From Euclidia mi (Eukaryota; Arthropoda; Insecta; Lepidoptera; Erebidae): DNA of 64,000 nucleotides. Position 1 is the first letter of the stretch. The number at the start of each line of letters is the position of its first letter. Positions 1 to 10,175 of this stretch are shown here, in pieces. Below the pieces are notes generated by a model, which was given only the letters and a program-made list of their open reading frames with translations, did no database searches and was not told the DNA's origin. Made by a program: the position numbers and the translations under genes. The stretch spans positions 86,681,086 through 86,745,085 of the forward strand of contig OX123190.2 of the NCBI GenBank assembly GCA_944739405.2, written 5' to 3'.

Positions 1-1069
1 GGACATCCCGGATGTGCAACCATCGCCGTGCCGATCACAACATGCAATCCGTGTGAGGTGTTTCAGTGAATGTGTATTGTGTAATGTGTAGTGATTTATA
101 TATATATATAGATTATCTAATTAGTAAAAATATACACCCATACTTAGTTGCATAAATAAAATAAAATAAATAAATATACCTATGAATGATATAGTTACAT
201 AATGTAATTATAGAAGCGCGCCAAACTGTGGTGCAGACTCGCCGTCAGCTGATGTGTACCCATGCACGTACCTACATTAATTATATAGGTATACACATTG
301 TTGCATATTCTAATTCTAAATTATCGCCGCGTCCGCCTCGTCGGGAGGCGAGGGGCGAGCGGGTGTGAGGTTCAACACTCGACGCTCGCTCACGACGAAG
401 CGGAGCAAGTGCACACACCATCAGAGGCGGTCACCGCCTGTCACCGCCTCTTGACGCGACACTAACATTTTTCTCGGACGATCGCACTTGAAATTATGCA
501 CGTTATACGCGCAATGAATCACCCGCACGCAACAAACAATAAATACCTACTCAAAGATAAGAATCAAATTAATTAGAAAGTATATCATTATAATATTGGC
601 ACAGACTCAAACATGGGTAAGTCGTAACCATAATAATTAATTCTAAAATCTCTAAATATTTATTTATTGAATTTGTTTATAACGCAGTGTCAGCTGCGTT
701 ATAAACACATTCAATAAGTATTTCAAGAACTTAAACACACGACTGTTGGAATAACTAGTGTTTTGAATTTCAGATTTCTGCAAATAACTGTCATACAGCC
801 TGGGCAGCGATACTCAAGCCTGGCCCTTTGAAACATGCATACGATACGTATATGTGTGACGGAAGCAGCGATGTGATCTACGTAATTTGTACGAAGGAGA
901 AATGGAGAAAACACTACCACCGGTCATACTGATAGGGTATGTAAATGAGTCATTTATCAATGGGAACAGAATGTTTGCGTTCGTGAGAATACATGTATAC
1001 CTCAGTTAGAATAAATAATTATTTAAGTTAATAACGTAAACAGGAGGATAACAAGGAATTTTATTTCAG
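1..1069. other. Non-coding AT-rich stretch, possible 5' end of a gene
   Basis: No recognisable coding sequence. A CpG-richer pocket lies at about 320-480. An ATG at 613-615 is followed directly by a consensus splice donor GTAAGT at 617-622, and an exon-like segment follows at 1070-1234, so an untranslated or very short first exon is conceivable, but nothing else supports it. Confidence 0.3.
664..717. repeat. Imperfect hairpin, 24-bp arms
   Basis: Positions 664-687 pair with 694-717 with one mismatch (673 against 708) around a 6-nt loop. No known element is recognisable around it. Confidence 0.8.
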
Positions 1070-1234
1070 ATCTCGAGCGTTAAGGTGGCAGTGGCAGACC
1101 CATCTCCCCCCAGCAAGACTGCGGGTGTTCGTGACCACGACGCGCTGTGCCGCCACACTAGTCCCATCCGGGAGCCAGCCGGCCATCCATCGCGCTGCTG
1201 AGTGCTGACAGACTGTTTGTTATGACGACGCGCT
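1070..1234 (+). other. Candidate exon bounded by splice-like signals
   Basis: A GC-rich 165-bp block in AT-rich surroundings. It is preceded by a pyrimidine-rich tract ending CAG (to 1069) and followed by GTAAGC at 1235. One frame stays open for about 44 codons before a stop, with no recognisable domain. It could be an untranslated exon, a degraded element or chance. RNA evidence would be needed to call it a gene. Confidence 0.2.
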
Positions 1235-1510
1235 GTAAGCCTGATCATGTGTCATGTTATTTTATAAATTATATTACATGGTAATACAGTTCAAGTTGCT
1301 AAACAATGAAGTTTAGTCAACTTAGGTTACTAATTTTTTTAATCTAGATAAAGCTAATAATTAATTAGCTTTATCAATATTGCAACAATATTAGATAACA
1401 AAATTAGATATAATTAAAAATAAGCTTAACATTATGTATTTGCCATCATTTAACATACGATATTACGAATCTATAGATATCAAATTAAAATTATAAATTT
1501 ACCATTATCT

Positions 1511-1717
1511 TCTTAATATATAAAATCCTTGCGTTACTGACTGACTGACAGACACGCTACAGCCGAAACTATTGGGCGCAGGAAGCTGAAATTTGGCATG
1601 TATGTTCCTTGGGGACCGTAAGGGTGCACTAAGAAGGGATTTCCCGAAATGCCCACGGGATCGGCCAAAATGGGTAAATTTTAAAAATATGCAGGCGTAG
1701 CTGCTGGCGTCCTCTAG
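1511..1717 (+). mobile_element. Short non-autonomous Helitron (family 1)
   Basis: 207-bp repeat starting TCTTAATATATAAAATCC and ending CCTCTAG followed by T. It closely matches the copy at 3792-3998, whose insertion site shows Helitron behaviour. The base before it is T rather than the usual A. Confidence 0.7.
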
Positions 1718-1951
1718 TTTTACATAATTACAATACTACGAAACTACATAGGATATTTAAATGTATATGAATTATATAGATTAGAATTTAATTATATTAA
1801 GGAAGGTATTGTAGGTAACAGAAGGAAATATATAAATTCAAACATTAAACAAAAGACATGTCAGCATTCACGTTACCTAGCTCACGTTGAGACTCTATTA
1901 GGTATTGTCTAAGCCGCTTTTTAAATGTAAATATGCTTTTTATTTGCCTCA

Positions 1952-3347
1952 TAGCGCGGCCACACATTGGGTACATTTGCACCAATGTTACGTATTGGGT
2001 CCAACACACCAATGTGTGGATCAGTCTTGGATACAATGTGAACATTGCGTCCAATCACAATCGAATGTCCAACACCGACCCGTTTCGAGTCGGTTTTTGA
2101 AGTAAGTTCAAAGGCGAGGGGTATGAAGGGGGAGTGCGCACGAGCATCTTGGACAAAATGCCGCTCGCGCGCCACACATTGGTTTGTTCATTCGTCGCGA
2201 GCAGCGCTGTTGTTCGTACGTGTTACTTGGTTGTGTAGGTGCGTAATTATTTTCGAAATGACAACGCCGTCGATTGACTGGTCAAATGAACATGTTTTGG
2301 AGTTTATTGAATTATACTAAGAGGAACCAGCGTTATGGGATTCAACCAATAAATTCCATAAAAACAGAAATGTTTTAGCAGATGCATGGGAAAGAATACG
2401 CTCGTCGTTTAGTTAAAGTGGTGTCACCATTGCAAAAATTAAAAGAAAAAAGGAGTCGTTAATGGTAACATATAGATATCATTGGAATAAAAGAAAGAGA
2501 TCGATTAAATCAGGGCTGATTTTTTCTAGCAGATATTCAAAATCAGATGATGACATTCTGCAGAAATTCTCAAAATGTCCTGAAGGTTCATGAAGCATCT
2601 CCGCCAGTAAATTATTTCCTTATCTATAAAAAAAACAGTTAAAATGTATTTCTCTGGGTAGGAATAGACATTTCCATTTACTTGTCTAGTAATAATAATA
2701 TTATATAACTTTATTCCGGAAGAGTGCAGTTTAATCACCCGCCACCCAAAGATATATAAAAACTATAGATGCGTTGCCCGCACACTAAAATAGCAAACTG
2801 ATATGAAGGCAATTGCCGCCATTCCGTTTAGTTACGCGCGAACCTGTGTTGTGATAGTACGCTCCGTAACAATAATTTGTGTGTAAGAATTTAAAAAACA
2901 ACTAAAATGATCTCTCTCTAACAACAGGTGTCCCTGTCCAGTAGTATTTATTTACTAACTCTTTCTTTATTTATACAAGATATTATTTGGTTTTTGTAGC
3001 CGTTTTTCAGACCCGCTTTGTGGAAGTATGGCGCGTCTATGTTATAATACGTCATTGCCGCCACCTCCTTTTTTTTCGTTATTTTCTTGTACAATGCAAA
3101 TAATAGGCATATGTACCTAAACCATATGCATAAGCGGCTAGTGCAAATAAGTTTTCGACTTTCGTCCATCGTCTTGTCGCTCTGCGACTACAACTGAGAC
3201 GTGTCCAATGTTTGGTCTATTTCCAGTATTTGGCTACAAATTACATATTGAAGCCAATGTGTGGTGCAGTAGTTGGGTTCAATACTGGTCATTTGAAATT
3301 TGAGTCCAGCTTGGACGCAAAGTTGAATCCAATGTGTGGCCGCGCTA
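1952..3347. mobile_element. PIF/Harbinger-like element, 3-bp TSD TCA
   Basis: Terminal inverted repeats begin TAGCGCGGCCACACATTGG at 1952 and are mirrored at the right end (to 3347). TCA at 1949-1951 is repeated at 3348-3350. It is inserted inside the C-terminal RT region of the LINE. Its 1.4-kb length, 3-bp duplication and internal MADF relic fit the Harbinger group, which often encodes a DNA-binding accessory protein. No transposase is recognisable. Confidence 0.75.
2258..2593 (+). pseudogene. MADF-domain protein relic in the Harbinger-like element
   Basis: Reading from ATG 2258 in one frame gives a MADF-type DNA-binding domain: WSNEHVLEFIELY, then EEPALWDSTNKFHKNRN, ADAWERI, and later a YRYHWNKRKR block. 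MADF domains are Myb/SANT-like and bind DNA. In Harbinger elements such proteins act as accessory factors for transposase. Two in-frame TAA codons break it, after ELY and after SSFS, and the frame ends at TGA 2591. It is a dead copy of an element-borne gene rather than a host gene, since it lies wholly within the inverted repeats. Confidence 0.65.
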
Positions 3348-3791
3348 TCAATGGTGGGGGCAGGTTGTTCCATATTTTGGAAGCTGCGTAACGAAAACTT
3401 CCTGTAAATGAAGTACTACTGTGAGCGCGTATCGATAGTTGTTGCGCGCACCTCCTACCCGAACACTGTCTATTACTCGTCACCCAATTGAGCTTGTTGT
3501 ATAGATAGGTAGGTTCTTTGTACTTGATGAGACCGAAGAGAAGGCATGCTAAGTGTAGTTTCCTGCGCAATTTCATTTTTAACATGAAGTGCTGGTTTAA
3601 GAATGGTGTAACATGACTTCTAAATGGAATCGAGAAACAAAAACAGGCACAAGCATTCTGGACGCGTTGAATGAGACGATGAGTTCTAGCTAAGAGTCTA
3701 GGTCCGAAGACAGTGTCAGCGTAATTCAGTTTAGAAAGAACTAGGGATTCCACCAGTTGCATTCGGAGTTCCTCGCACAAGTACGGTCTCA

Positions 3792-3998
3792 TCTTAATAT
3801 ATAAAATCCTTGCGTTACTGACTGACTGACAGACACGCTACAGCCGAAACTTTTGGGCGCAGGAAGCTGAAATTTGGCATGTATGTTCCTTGGGGACCGT
3901 AGGGGTGCACTAAGAAGGGATTTCCCGAAATTCCCACGGGATCGGCCAAAACGGGTAAATTAAAAAAAAATGCCGGCGTAGCTGCTGGCGTCCTCTAG
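3792..3998 (+). mobile_element. Non-autonomous Helitron (family 1), diagnostic copy
   Basis: 207 bp, starts TC, ends CTAG and sits exactly between an A (3791) and a T (3999) with no target duplication. Six-bp stem arms at 3972-3977 and 3984-3989 (one G-T pair) lie 5 nt before the terminal CTAG. Deleting the element restores the reading frame of the interrupted LINE RT. These are the structural hallmarks of Helitrons. Confidence 0.85.
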
Positions 3999-4443
3999 TT
4001 TTATATAAAATCTTTTGTCTGTAGAAACAGTTGCGAACAGATTCTGCGACATGATCCTCAAATCTGAGCTCACTGTCCATGCGCAAACCAAGATTGCGGG
4101 CTTCGTTAACTCGACCAATAGGCTCTTCTTCCATCAAGGATATTGGGAGCGTGGAGGGTAACGAATTGAGCCTATGTTTAGTACCCAAAAGCATATATTT
4201 GGTCTTATTAGGGTTGAGCATGAGACTGTGACTCTTACTCCATTCGGATATACTCTTTAGGTCTTGGTTGAGGGCGGTGACAGCCGCTCCCCACTCATGT
4301 GGTTTGACATAAATGTGATAACTACTGTTTTTAATACTCTTCACCACGTCAGCACAGTATAGGCTAAATAAAATAGGTCCAAGTATGGAGCCCTGCGGCA
4401 CTCCTTTTTTGACAAAAACCCGCTCAGATACATGGGACACATA

Positions 4444-4634
4444 TCATCCCATGGGTGTCGTAAGAGTCGACAGAGGGAGCATATTATGCAGAGAACAGCA
4501 CTGTAAGAGAAGGAAAACTTGATACAAATCCTATACCAACCCGTTTGTCCAGCGTGGTATAGTAGGCCAATTCCTTCATTCAAAGGAGAGGCCTAGTCCA
4601 GCAATGGACTGTTAAAGGCTGATGATGATGATGA
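4444..4634 (+). mobile_element. SINE with (GAT)n tail
   Basis: Starts with CCCATGGGTGTCGTAAGAG, a module also present in the dimeric SINEs at 26.6 and 35.3 kb, and ends with a GGCTGATGATGATGATGA tail. It abuts the 5' edge of the LINE relic. Confidence 0.6.
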
Positions 4635-6393
4635 ACACATAAGTAAAGCGAAGCTACGACATATATTATTTTAATAGACCATCATAAGCAGCTCGAGTGA
4701 CCTACATGCGATTTACGATCTACAAATATTAGTTATGACATATCTTCACACACTACGCCACGAGGACAGTAATATAAGTGCAATGATTCTCAAAGTGTCA
4801 AATCACAGTTATAAACATACGCGTTTTAATTTGTGCTGATTGTCCCAGAAGTTGTTATCCTTAGTAACATTATAACTACGAAAGTATTTTTGATGATCTT
4901 GTCTATATGGAGCAACAGATCTATGTGATTATGGTTAAGGTCTGAAGAGTGACATATTCTCACTGGAAAAAAAGCGCTGAAGATTGTATTCTGGGTACCG
5001 ATGTGCCGGGTACCCAGGTCTGTATATAAATTTTTTTTTGGTATTTGTGGTGCAAAGTCTTAGGCATTCGAAGCCACGGGGAACAGCTAGTATTATAAAT
5101 AAAATAGTATGTAAAATAAGCACAAGACTGTATTATTATTATACAAATTCGCCAACACTAATTTCACGTAGGCGTTGTTATTTTAGAACGGGCGGCTTTT
5201 GTTTATGAGGACAACACCGACATTGATATAGGGGTCAAACACACTACGCAAGATTGGACATGCTGTCATTATTTATAGCGGTCCTAGAATTATCCCAAAA
5301 TGTTTATATTCATACTTTTGACATTCTATATACATTTTGGGGCTTAAGTTTAGGATAGCTTGGAACAAATTCCTCTTTGCTTTGTCCATAACGCTAACAT
5401 TTATTATAGAATAAATCCTAACATAAATAAACGACTTTCGTGTAGCTCGCTAAACTTGATTGTCATCGGAATAAGCCTGATAAGTCAGTTATAAAGGGTT
5501 GCTAGATATATTAAATTGCCGCAACATTTCATATGATAGCTGGAGTTGCAAACAATTTAAAATCGTAAAGTTACAAGCAATTTTCTGATGTGTCCCGCGA
5601 AATGGAAAAAAGATAGCAATTTAAAATTTTCAACATGAGTTATGTTTAGAATCTTCTGCAGTTTAGAAAATAATTTAATAATATAAATAGATAGATAGAT
5701 AGTGTTGGTACCTTTTTGTTTGTTTGTCTAGACTTGCGTACGCAAGATTTATAATTAAAATTCAAAGTGTCTCGGAAAAGTTTCTACAAACCAAAACTAT
5801 CCAGCTCAGTACGATTTCACAAACGCTAAGGACACCCAATAGTACCTTGAAAGTTGACCCAATTATAGTTTACTTGCTAATAGGTTAATTAAAAGTTTAC
5901 AATTGTTAAACACTGAACTATTTAAATTGTATGAGGTTCATTTATGAGCGTAGTCATGGTTGGTTGAATAATGCAAACTATCTGTTAGATAAAATAATTC
6001 GTAATGAAAGTTAGAAGGAGTATTTTCTTTTCATTGTTAATTTAATCCACAGTGCAGAATCAGTAAGTTCAAAATTGTAGACCTTCTCGTAGTTTGTTTA
6101 GTTTGGATAAATAATTACTATGGTATTTAGAACAATTTACATAATAATATAACGTAGTAACAACGCGAGTTAAATTATAAATTAAAAATGAGGTAAAAAT
6201 TTTACTATAATTATGAACGGGTAAGTTTGTTAACATAGATGAATGGAATGCAAAAACGACTAAACGGATGTTAATGAAACATTGCAGTAATAAAGCTTAT
6301 ACGTTATACATCAAAACAGCCCAAAGTTAATCTTTGCCGCAATGACTGACACCCACGCTTGCGAAGCTCCGGGCGAAATTTTTATTTTATATA
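4635..6393. other. Unique AT-rich DNA
   Basis: No gene recognised. Contains a short Helitron-like 3' terminus ending CTAG at 5087-5090 and a GATA microsatellite at about 5687-5702. The end of the stretch (about 6200-6390) has weak resemblance to degenerate Helitron interior. Confidence 0.5.
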
Positions 6394-6865
6394 GCACACA
6401 AGAGGTTGCCCGTGGCTACGCTCACACCTTTTCTTTAATTTAACCACTTTTCCCTTTGCTTTGTGAATTTTCAGAAATCCTTTCTTAGTATCCATACGCT
6501 CGCCAAGGAACATTCATACCAAATTTTAGCATCTTGAAGTCAATAGTTTTTTTGTTTTTTATAATAATTTTCTACCACGAACACACATCACATCTAGTCC
6601 CAAACTAAGCAGAGCTTGTACTATGGATACTAAATAATGGATAAACATACATATATACTTTTTTTTGTAAATACACACATATTATACACAGAAACACCCA
6701 GACCAAGACAAACATCCATGTTCATGCACACAAATGTTTGACTTGAGCGGGAATCGAACCCGCGACCTTCGGCGTAGCAGTCGCTTACACTCCCACTGCG
6801 CCAACCGGTCGTCAAGTTTTGATTGTACGTTGTCTGTTAGTCAGTCAGCAACGCAAGGTTTTCTT
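6394..6865 (-). mobile_element. Degenerate Helitron (family 1) split by a SINE
   Basis: Parts before 6560 and after 6816 match the reverse complement of the family-1 Helitron (the fragments around ATCCTTTCTTAGT and GTCAGTCAGCAACGCAAGG). It is heavily diverged. The SINE at 6561-6815 lies between the two parts. Confidence 0.55.
6561..6815 (-). mobile_element. SINE-A, tRNA-headed
   Basis: On the minus strand it begins with a tRNA-like head with A box TGGCGCAGTGG and B box GGTTCGATTCC (6750-6760). It continues with a body and a 3' end containing the AGCTCTGCTTAGTTTGGGAC motif. The same 3' end is present on the ORF1-only LINE derivative at 48.7-49.5 kb. Confidence 0.8.
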
Positions 6866-7549
6866 GAGTGACATTGCTCTTTTGGTCTGTTCAACATAAG
6901 CCAACATTATATAATTTATAAGTTCAATAAAAACTGAGAACCGCAGATCAAGCTGTCGGCCATTTTGATGAAAACATGCCACACGCACGTTTAGAACTAA
7001 ATAGATATCGCGGCTATCTGTCTCAGGCTAATAAATACGACACTTGGCCAGGAATGTGTGGAGCCTTATTAAGGCTGCGCGAGACGTGGATGAATGCAGG
7101 CCTCGTGAGCTGTGGAAGATAATACTTACTTGACATAATGGAGATATAAACCAAGTGACGTCACTAGACAGCTGTAGCTGATGTGTAGGCATAACTGATT
7201 TGTAGTTAGATAAGTACATCATATCTTTAGTCTTGATCTTGCCTAAATACTTTCTATTGAAAATAATAGATCATCGATATCATTATCATCGGCCTAGCGT
7301 GATCCCGGTGGCATGACTGTCGCCTTGGAGCACGGAGTGCACTTTCTGATCAGAATCGAAAAAGTTTCGTAGCTTTCGCTTTTTTTCCGACCAGATATGA
7401 CAGGATATCAACTTTAATTAAGACACATACATTTTTGTTCAATAATCTAACACTGCACAATCTTATCCGATGTGATGAGCAAATAAACCTACACGGTTAT
7501 TACCAAAATATACACAGTTGCACATACAAAACGTTGCAAGTTTAATGAA
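6866..7549. other. Unannotated, no feature seen
   Basis: AT-rich sequence without recognisable coding or repeat structure. An ORF near 7028-7222 has no domain and looks accidental. Confidence 0.4.
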
Positions 7550-7665
7550 ATATAACCTTCCCAAGTTAGTAGTGATAGCCACTAGGCTATCACTACTAAC
7601 TTGGGCAGGTTATATGTGTAGCAGTCTGTCGGTCTCTCCACTAGGAGAGACCGACAGACTGCTAC
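7550..7665. repeat. Two adjacent hairpins with identical ACTA loops
   Basis: Hairpin one: 7550-7580 pairs with 7585-7615, 31 bp with one mismatch. Hairpin two: 7618-7639 pairs perfectly with 7644-7665. Both close on CC-ACTA-GG. The right arm of the second is the head of the SINE that follows. The block between the loops is an inverted, permuted copy of the flanking sequence. Confidence 0.9.
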
Positions 7666-7842
7666 GCAGAGGGTCCGGGTTCGAAGCCACGGCGCGCACC
7701 GATGACATTTTGGAGTTATGTGTGTATTAAATTGTTAATTATCGCTTGCTAAACGATGAAGGAAAACATCGTGAGGAAACCTGCATGTCTGAGAGTTCTC
7801 CATAATGTTCTCGCAAGACATGTGAAGTCTGCCAACCCGCAC
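7606..7842 (+). mobile_element. SINE-D copy, 3' truncated
   Basis: Matches the copy at 60945-61272 from the GAGAGACCGACAGACTGC head through the B-box region and the motif AACATCGTGAGGAAACCTGC, then stops matching after the CCAACCCGCAC motif. The head is disrupted by the double hairpin. Confidence 0.7.
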
Positions 7843-9361
7843 GCTAATGTTGACTAAGTTGCACCTATTTAAGCCTAAACTCAGCCCTTTCTGTGTTCTA
7901 AATTAAATCAATCTCTCGGCAATTACGTCTTATTTAAGAGACTGGCAGAATTTCTCACATTACGGGCCTGTACCGAATGCTGAGTGAAAGTGAATTTGAA
8001 ATGGGAATTTAAATATGCCTTTGTGCAGAAGTCAGACATATTATTATCAATTATTTACTCATTGAATGATGTATTTGAAACGTTTGAGCATGTGAACATC
8101 TTGAAATATGTTTAGTACCTGGATTTAGGATAGTAGGTATGATAAAAACGTCGTCGTGAAATAAACATCTCTGTTTTAACAGGCATGTCGTATTTGGCAG
8201 TAATATGGATACAGCAATTTGGTACGTTTTAAGATTTCATGTTTCTGCCGACTACGTTCATTATATTTTTATCTGCGACAGCGTAGTAGGCTATCGATAA
8301 GCTTACATCATCACCGACAATTCAGCTTTCTAAGTATTTATTAACATACACAAAATTCATGCATAGTGAAAGAAGGACAAACAAAAAAATAACCACACTT
8401 TCACATTTATAATTCATATTTATAATCAAAAAGTTTTGGTAAAATTAATTGGTATATCGATTGATTTAAGATAATACTAGCCTTTCAAGGAAATTAAACA
8501 TGAAGATTATATCTATTTCCTAGTTTAAAAAAATGATCAGTATTTTGTATTACATTCTACTCTAATTTCATTTCATGTTAACCTGTCTATATTGCCCTTA
8601 TAACGACCTCCAGACATCGCCATAACATACTACGCTACATCATAATACTCTCTGAATACGGTATCGACTAATCCAATCTACTACAAGACCGAAAGCCTAA
8701 TGCAACATGCCTTCCCCACTCCACCACCCCTTCTAACCTAACCTAACTGGCTGAAAGGCATGATATCGTAAATGGAGTTCTTTCCAAGTATATATTTGCA
8801 GTTCAATCAAACAGATGCATCGTATTTATCGAGTGGCATCCATTATCCGAATGAGAACATAACTGCGCATCTCCATATCCACTTTCATTCGTTTGATCAA
8901 CTTTTTTAAGCACGCCACTAAATGTATCGATGTTTCATATACCTAAGGAATAAATTAGCTTAATTTTACGAATATTTACTCCCATTTCTGAATAAATGTG
9001 TTTCATTATTCAATTTTCCTGTAGAACCTTCGTTTGTTTATTTTTGTGAATATTTTCTGCTGCTGCTCGTTAGCGTATTTTATTAAATTCTGCGAAACGT
9101 ATTGTGTTTACTACCGAACATACTTTATACGCCTGTTATTATGCGTGATAACACAAATATATGGCTACACCACAAAGTTTTTATAGATGTAAAAGTAAAT
9201 TCATGAACCCTGTTTACTTTAAATCATCTACACATGTGATAAAATGTTTACTAAAAGCTATTTTTGGACGGTTTTGAAAAGCCTGTCTGTTGATGTAGGT
9301 TCGAAGTATATCTGTGAATGTAAACATGACAATAGTGTCAACGAAAACATACATGACATAC
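7843..9361. other. Unannotated, no feature seen
   Basis: AT-rich, no coding or repeat identity recognised. Confidence 0.4.
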
Positions 9362-9450
9362 ATAAACATAACTTCATGCCTTTTATCCCCGAAGGTGTAG
9401 GCAGAGGTGTATTACACACCCACGTTTCACCAGTTATGTTTAGATCCCAA
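9362..9450 (-). mobile_element. SINE-B 3' fragment
   Basis: Contains the tail module CCCCGAAGGTGTAGGCAGAG followed by the ACACCCACGTTTC block seen in other SINE-B copies. Head and body are missing. Confidence 0.6.
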
Positions 9451-10084
9451 CGAAAACATAGTAGAAATATTTCAACAAATCGTTAAAAACGGCATTGCCG
9501 TTGTCAATAGTACACAGTGATTATGAAAACTGGTCAGCCTAATAACTCCTTAGTCTGTTAGGTTTTCTTACTACTAATTTCTTGTGGTGGCGTCGTGTGT
9601 CAGCTCATCCTTGTCCCTCTAACATGGCGAGAGGGATGATGGCTGGCCCATGCGACATACTCGTGAACGGGTGCTACTTGCGATAACTGGTCGATGACGG
9701 TCTTGCGGGCTTGTATTAAATTTTAATATTTAACTGCATCATTTCCATCATGGTTCTGATAATTTTCGCGGATTACCTGCATTATGAGGTATATATAATG
9801 TAAGTGGATGCTCCTGTTTCACCATGTCTATTCTGAAGAGGCTAACAAAATGAACATCAAAATTAAAATTAAGTATTATGCTTGAGTATTATTATGTACA
9901 GTAAATATGTACAAGTGATATAGAAGGTGTAACAGTTGCAGCACCTTACAAAATGTAAATTATGTGTATTATGCAAAACCTGGCGATGAAAAAGAGTGAC
10001 CGTGAGTTTTATTTCCCGTTCTTTCTCATGGTTCTACACCCTTGTTTTACGAACGTGGCAGTAAATGTAAATGAGTCTTTAAGT
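9451..10084. other. Unannotated, one GC-richer patch
   Basis: A GC-richer patch at about 9585-9720 differs from its surroundings but shows no domain I recognise on either strand. Confidence 0.35.
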
Positions 10085-10175
10085 AATTATTTTATAAATT
10101 TATTATTTTGAAGTTCATAAGCGTCACATTGTGACCCAAATGAATAAAGGATTTTGACTTTTACTTTGACTTTAC
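10085..10175 (+). mobile_element. Probable LINE 3' tail
   Basis: AATAAA followed by repeated TTTGACTTT-like units (GATTTTGACTTTTACTTTGA), as at the 3' ends of many CR1/Jockey-type LINEs. No coding part is attached. Confidence 0.4.

Larger units (their letters stand above)
1740..4440 (-). pseudogene. Decayed CR1/Jockey-like LINE, RT fragment
   Basis: Remains of a non-LTR retrotransposon ORF2 read from 4440 down to a stop at 1845, with its 3' end near 1740. The first block (3999-4440) carries the RT motif GVPQGSILGP and the following region, but the YADD catalytic box is deleted: the reading goes from YHIY straight to VKPHEWG. The second block (3348-3791) is the RT C-terminal region, including the usual IWNNLPPPL motif. 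The last block (1845-1951) is the C-terminal tail. A Helitron (3792-3998) and a Harbinger-like element (1952-3347) sit between the blocks, and removing them brings the blocks together in frame. The endonuclease and the RT N-terminus are missing, so the copy was 5' truncated or cut off near the SINE at 4444. It cannot be active. Confidence 0.8.

Noticed and set aside
2045..2320. 91-codon ORF considered as a complete small gene
   Set aside because: Only its end (from 2258) is meaningful as a MADF start. The rest is MITE terminal sequence, and the domain continues beyond the stop.
5688..5702. Short tandem repeats (GATA, TA, CATA) considered as a CRISPR-like array
   Set aside because: Simple microsatellites or SINE/LINE tails. 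No spaced repeats, and the genome is eukaryotic.
6750..6815. tRNA-like sequences with A and B boxes at many places
   Set aside because: All are SINE heads or the LTR module, followed by SINE bodies. None has the acceptor stem and length of a genuine tRNA gene.
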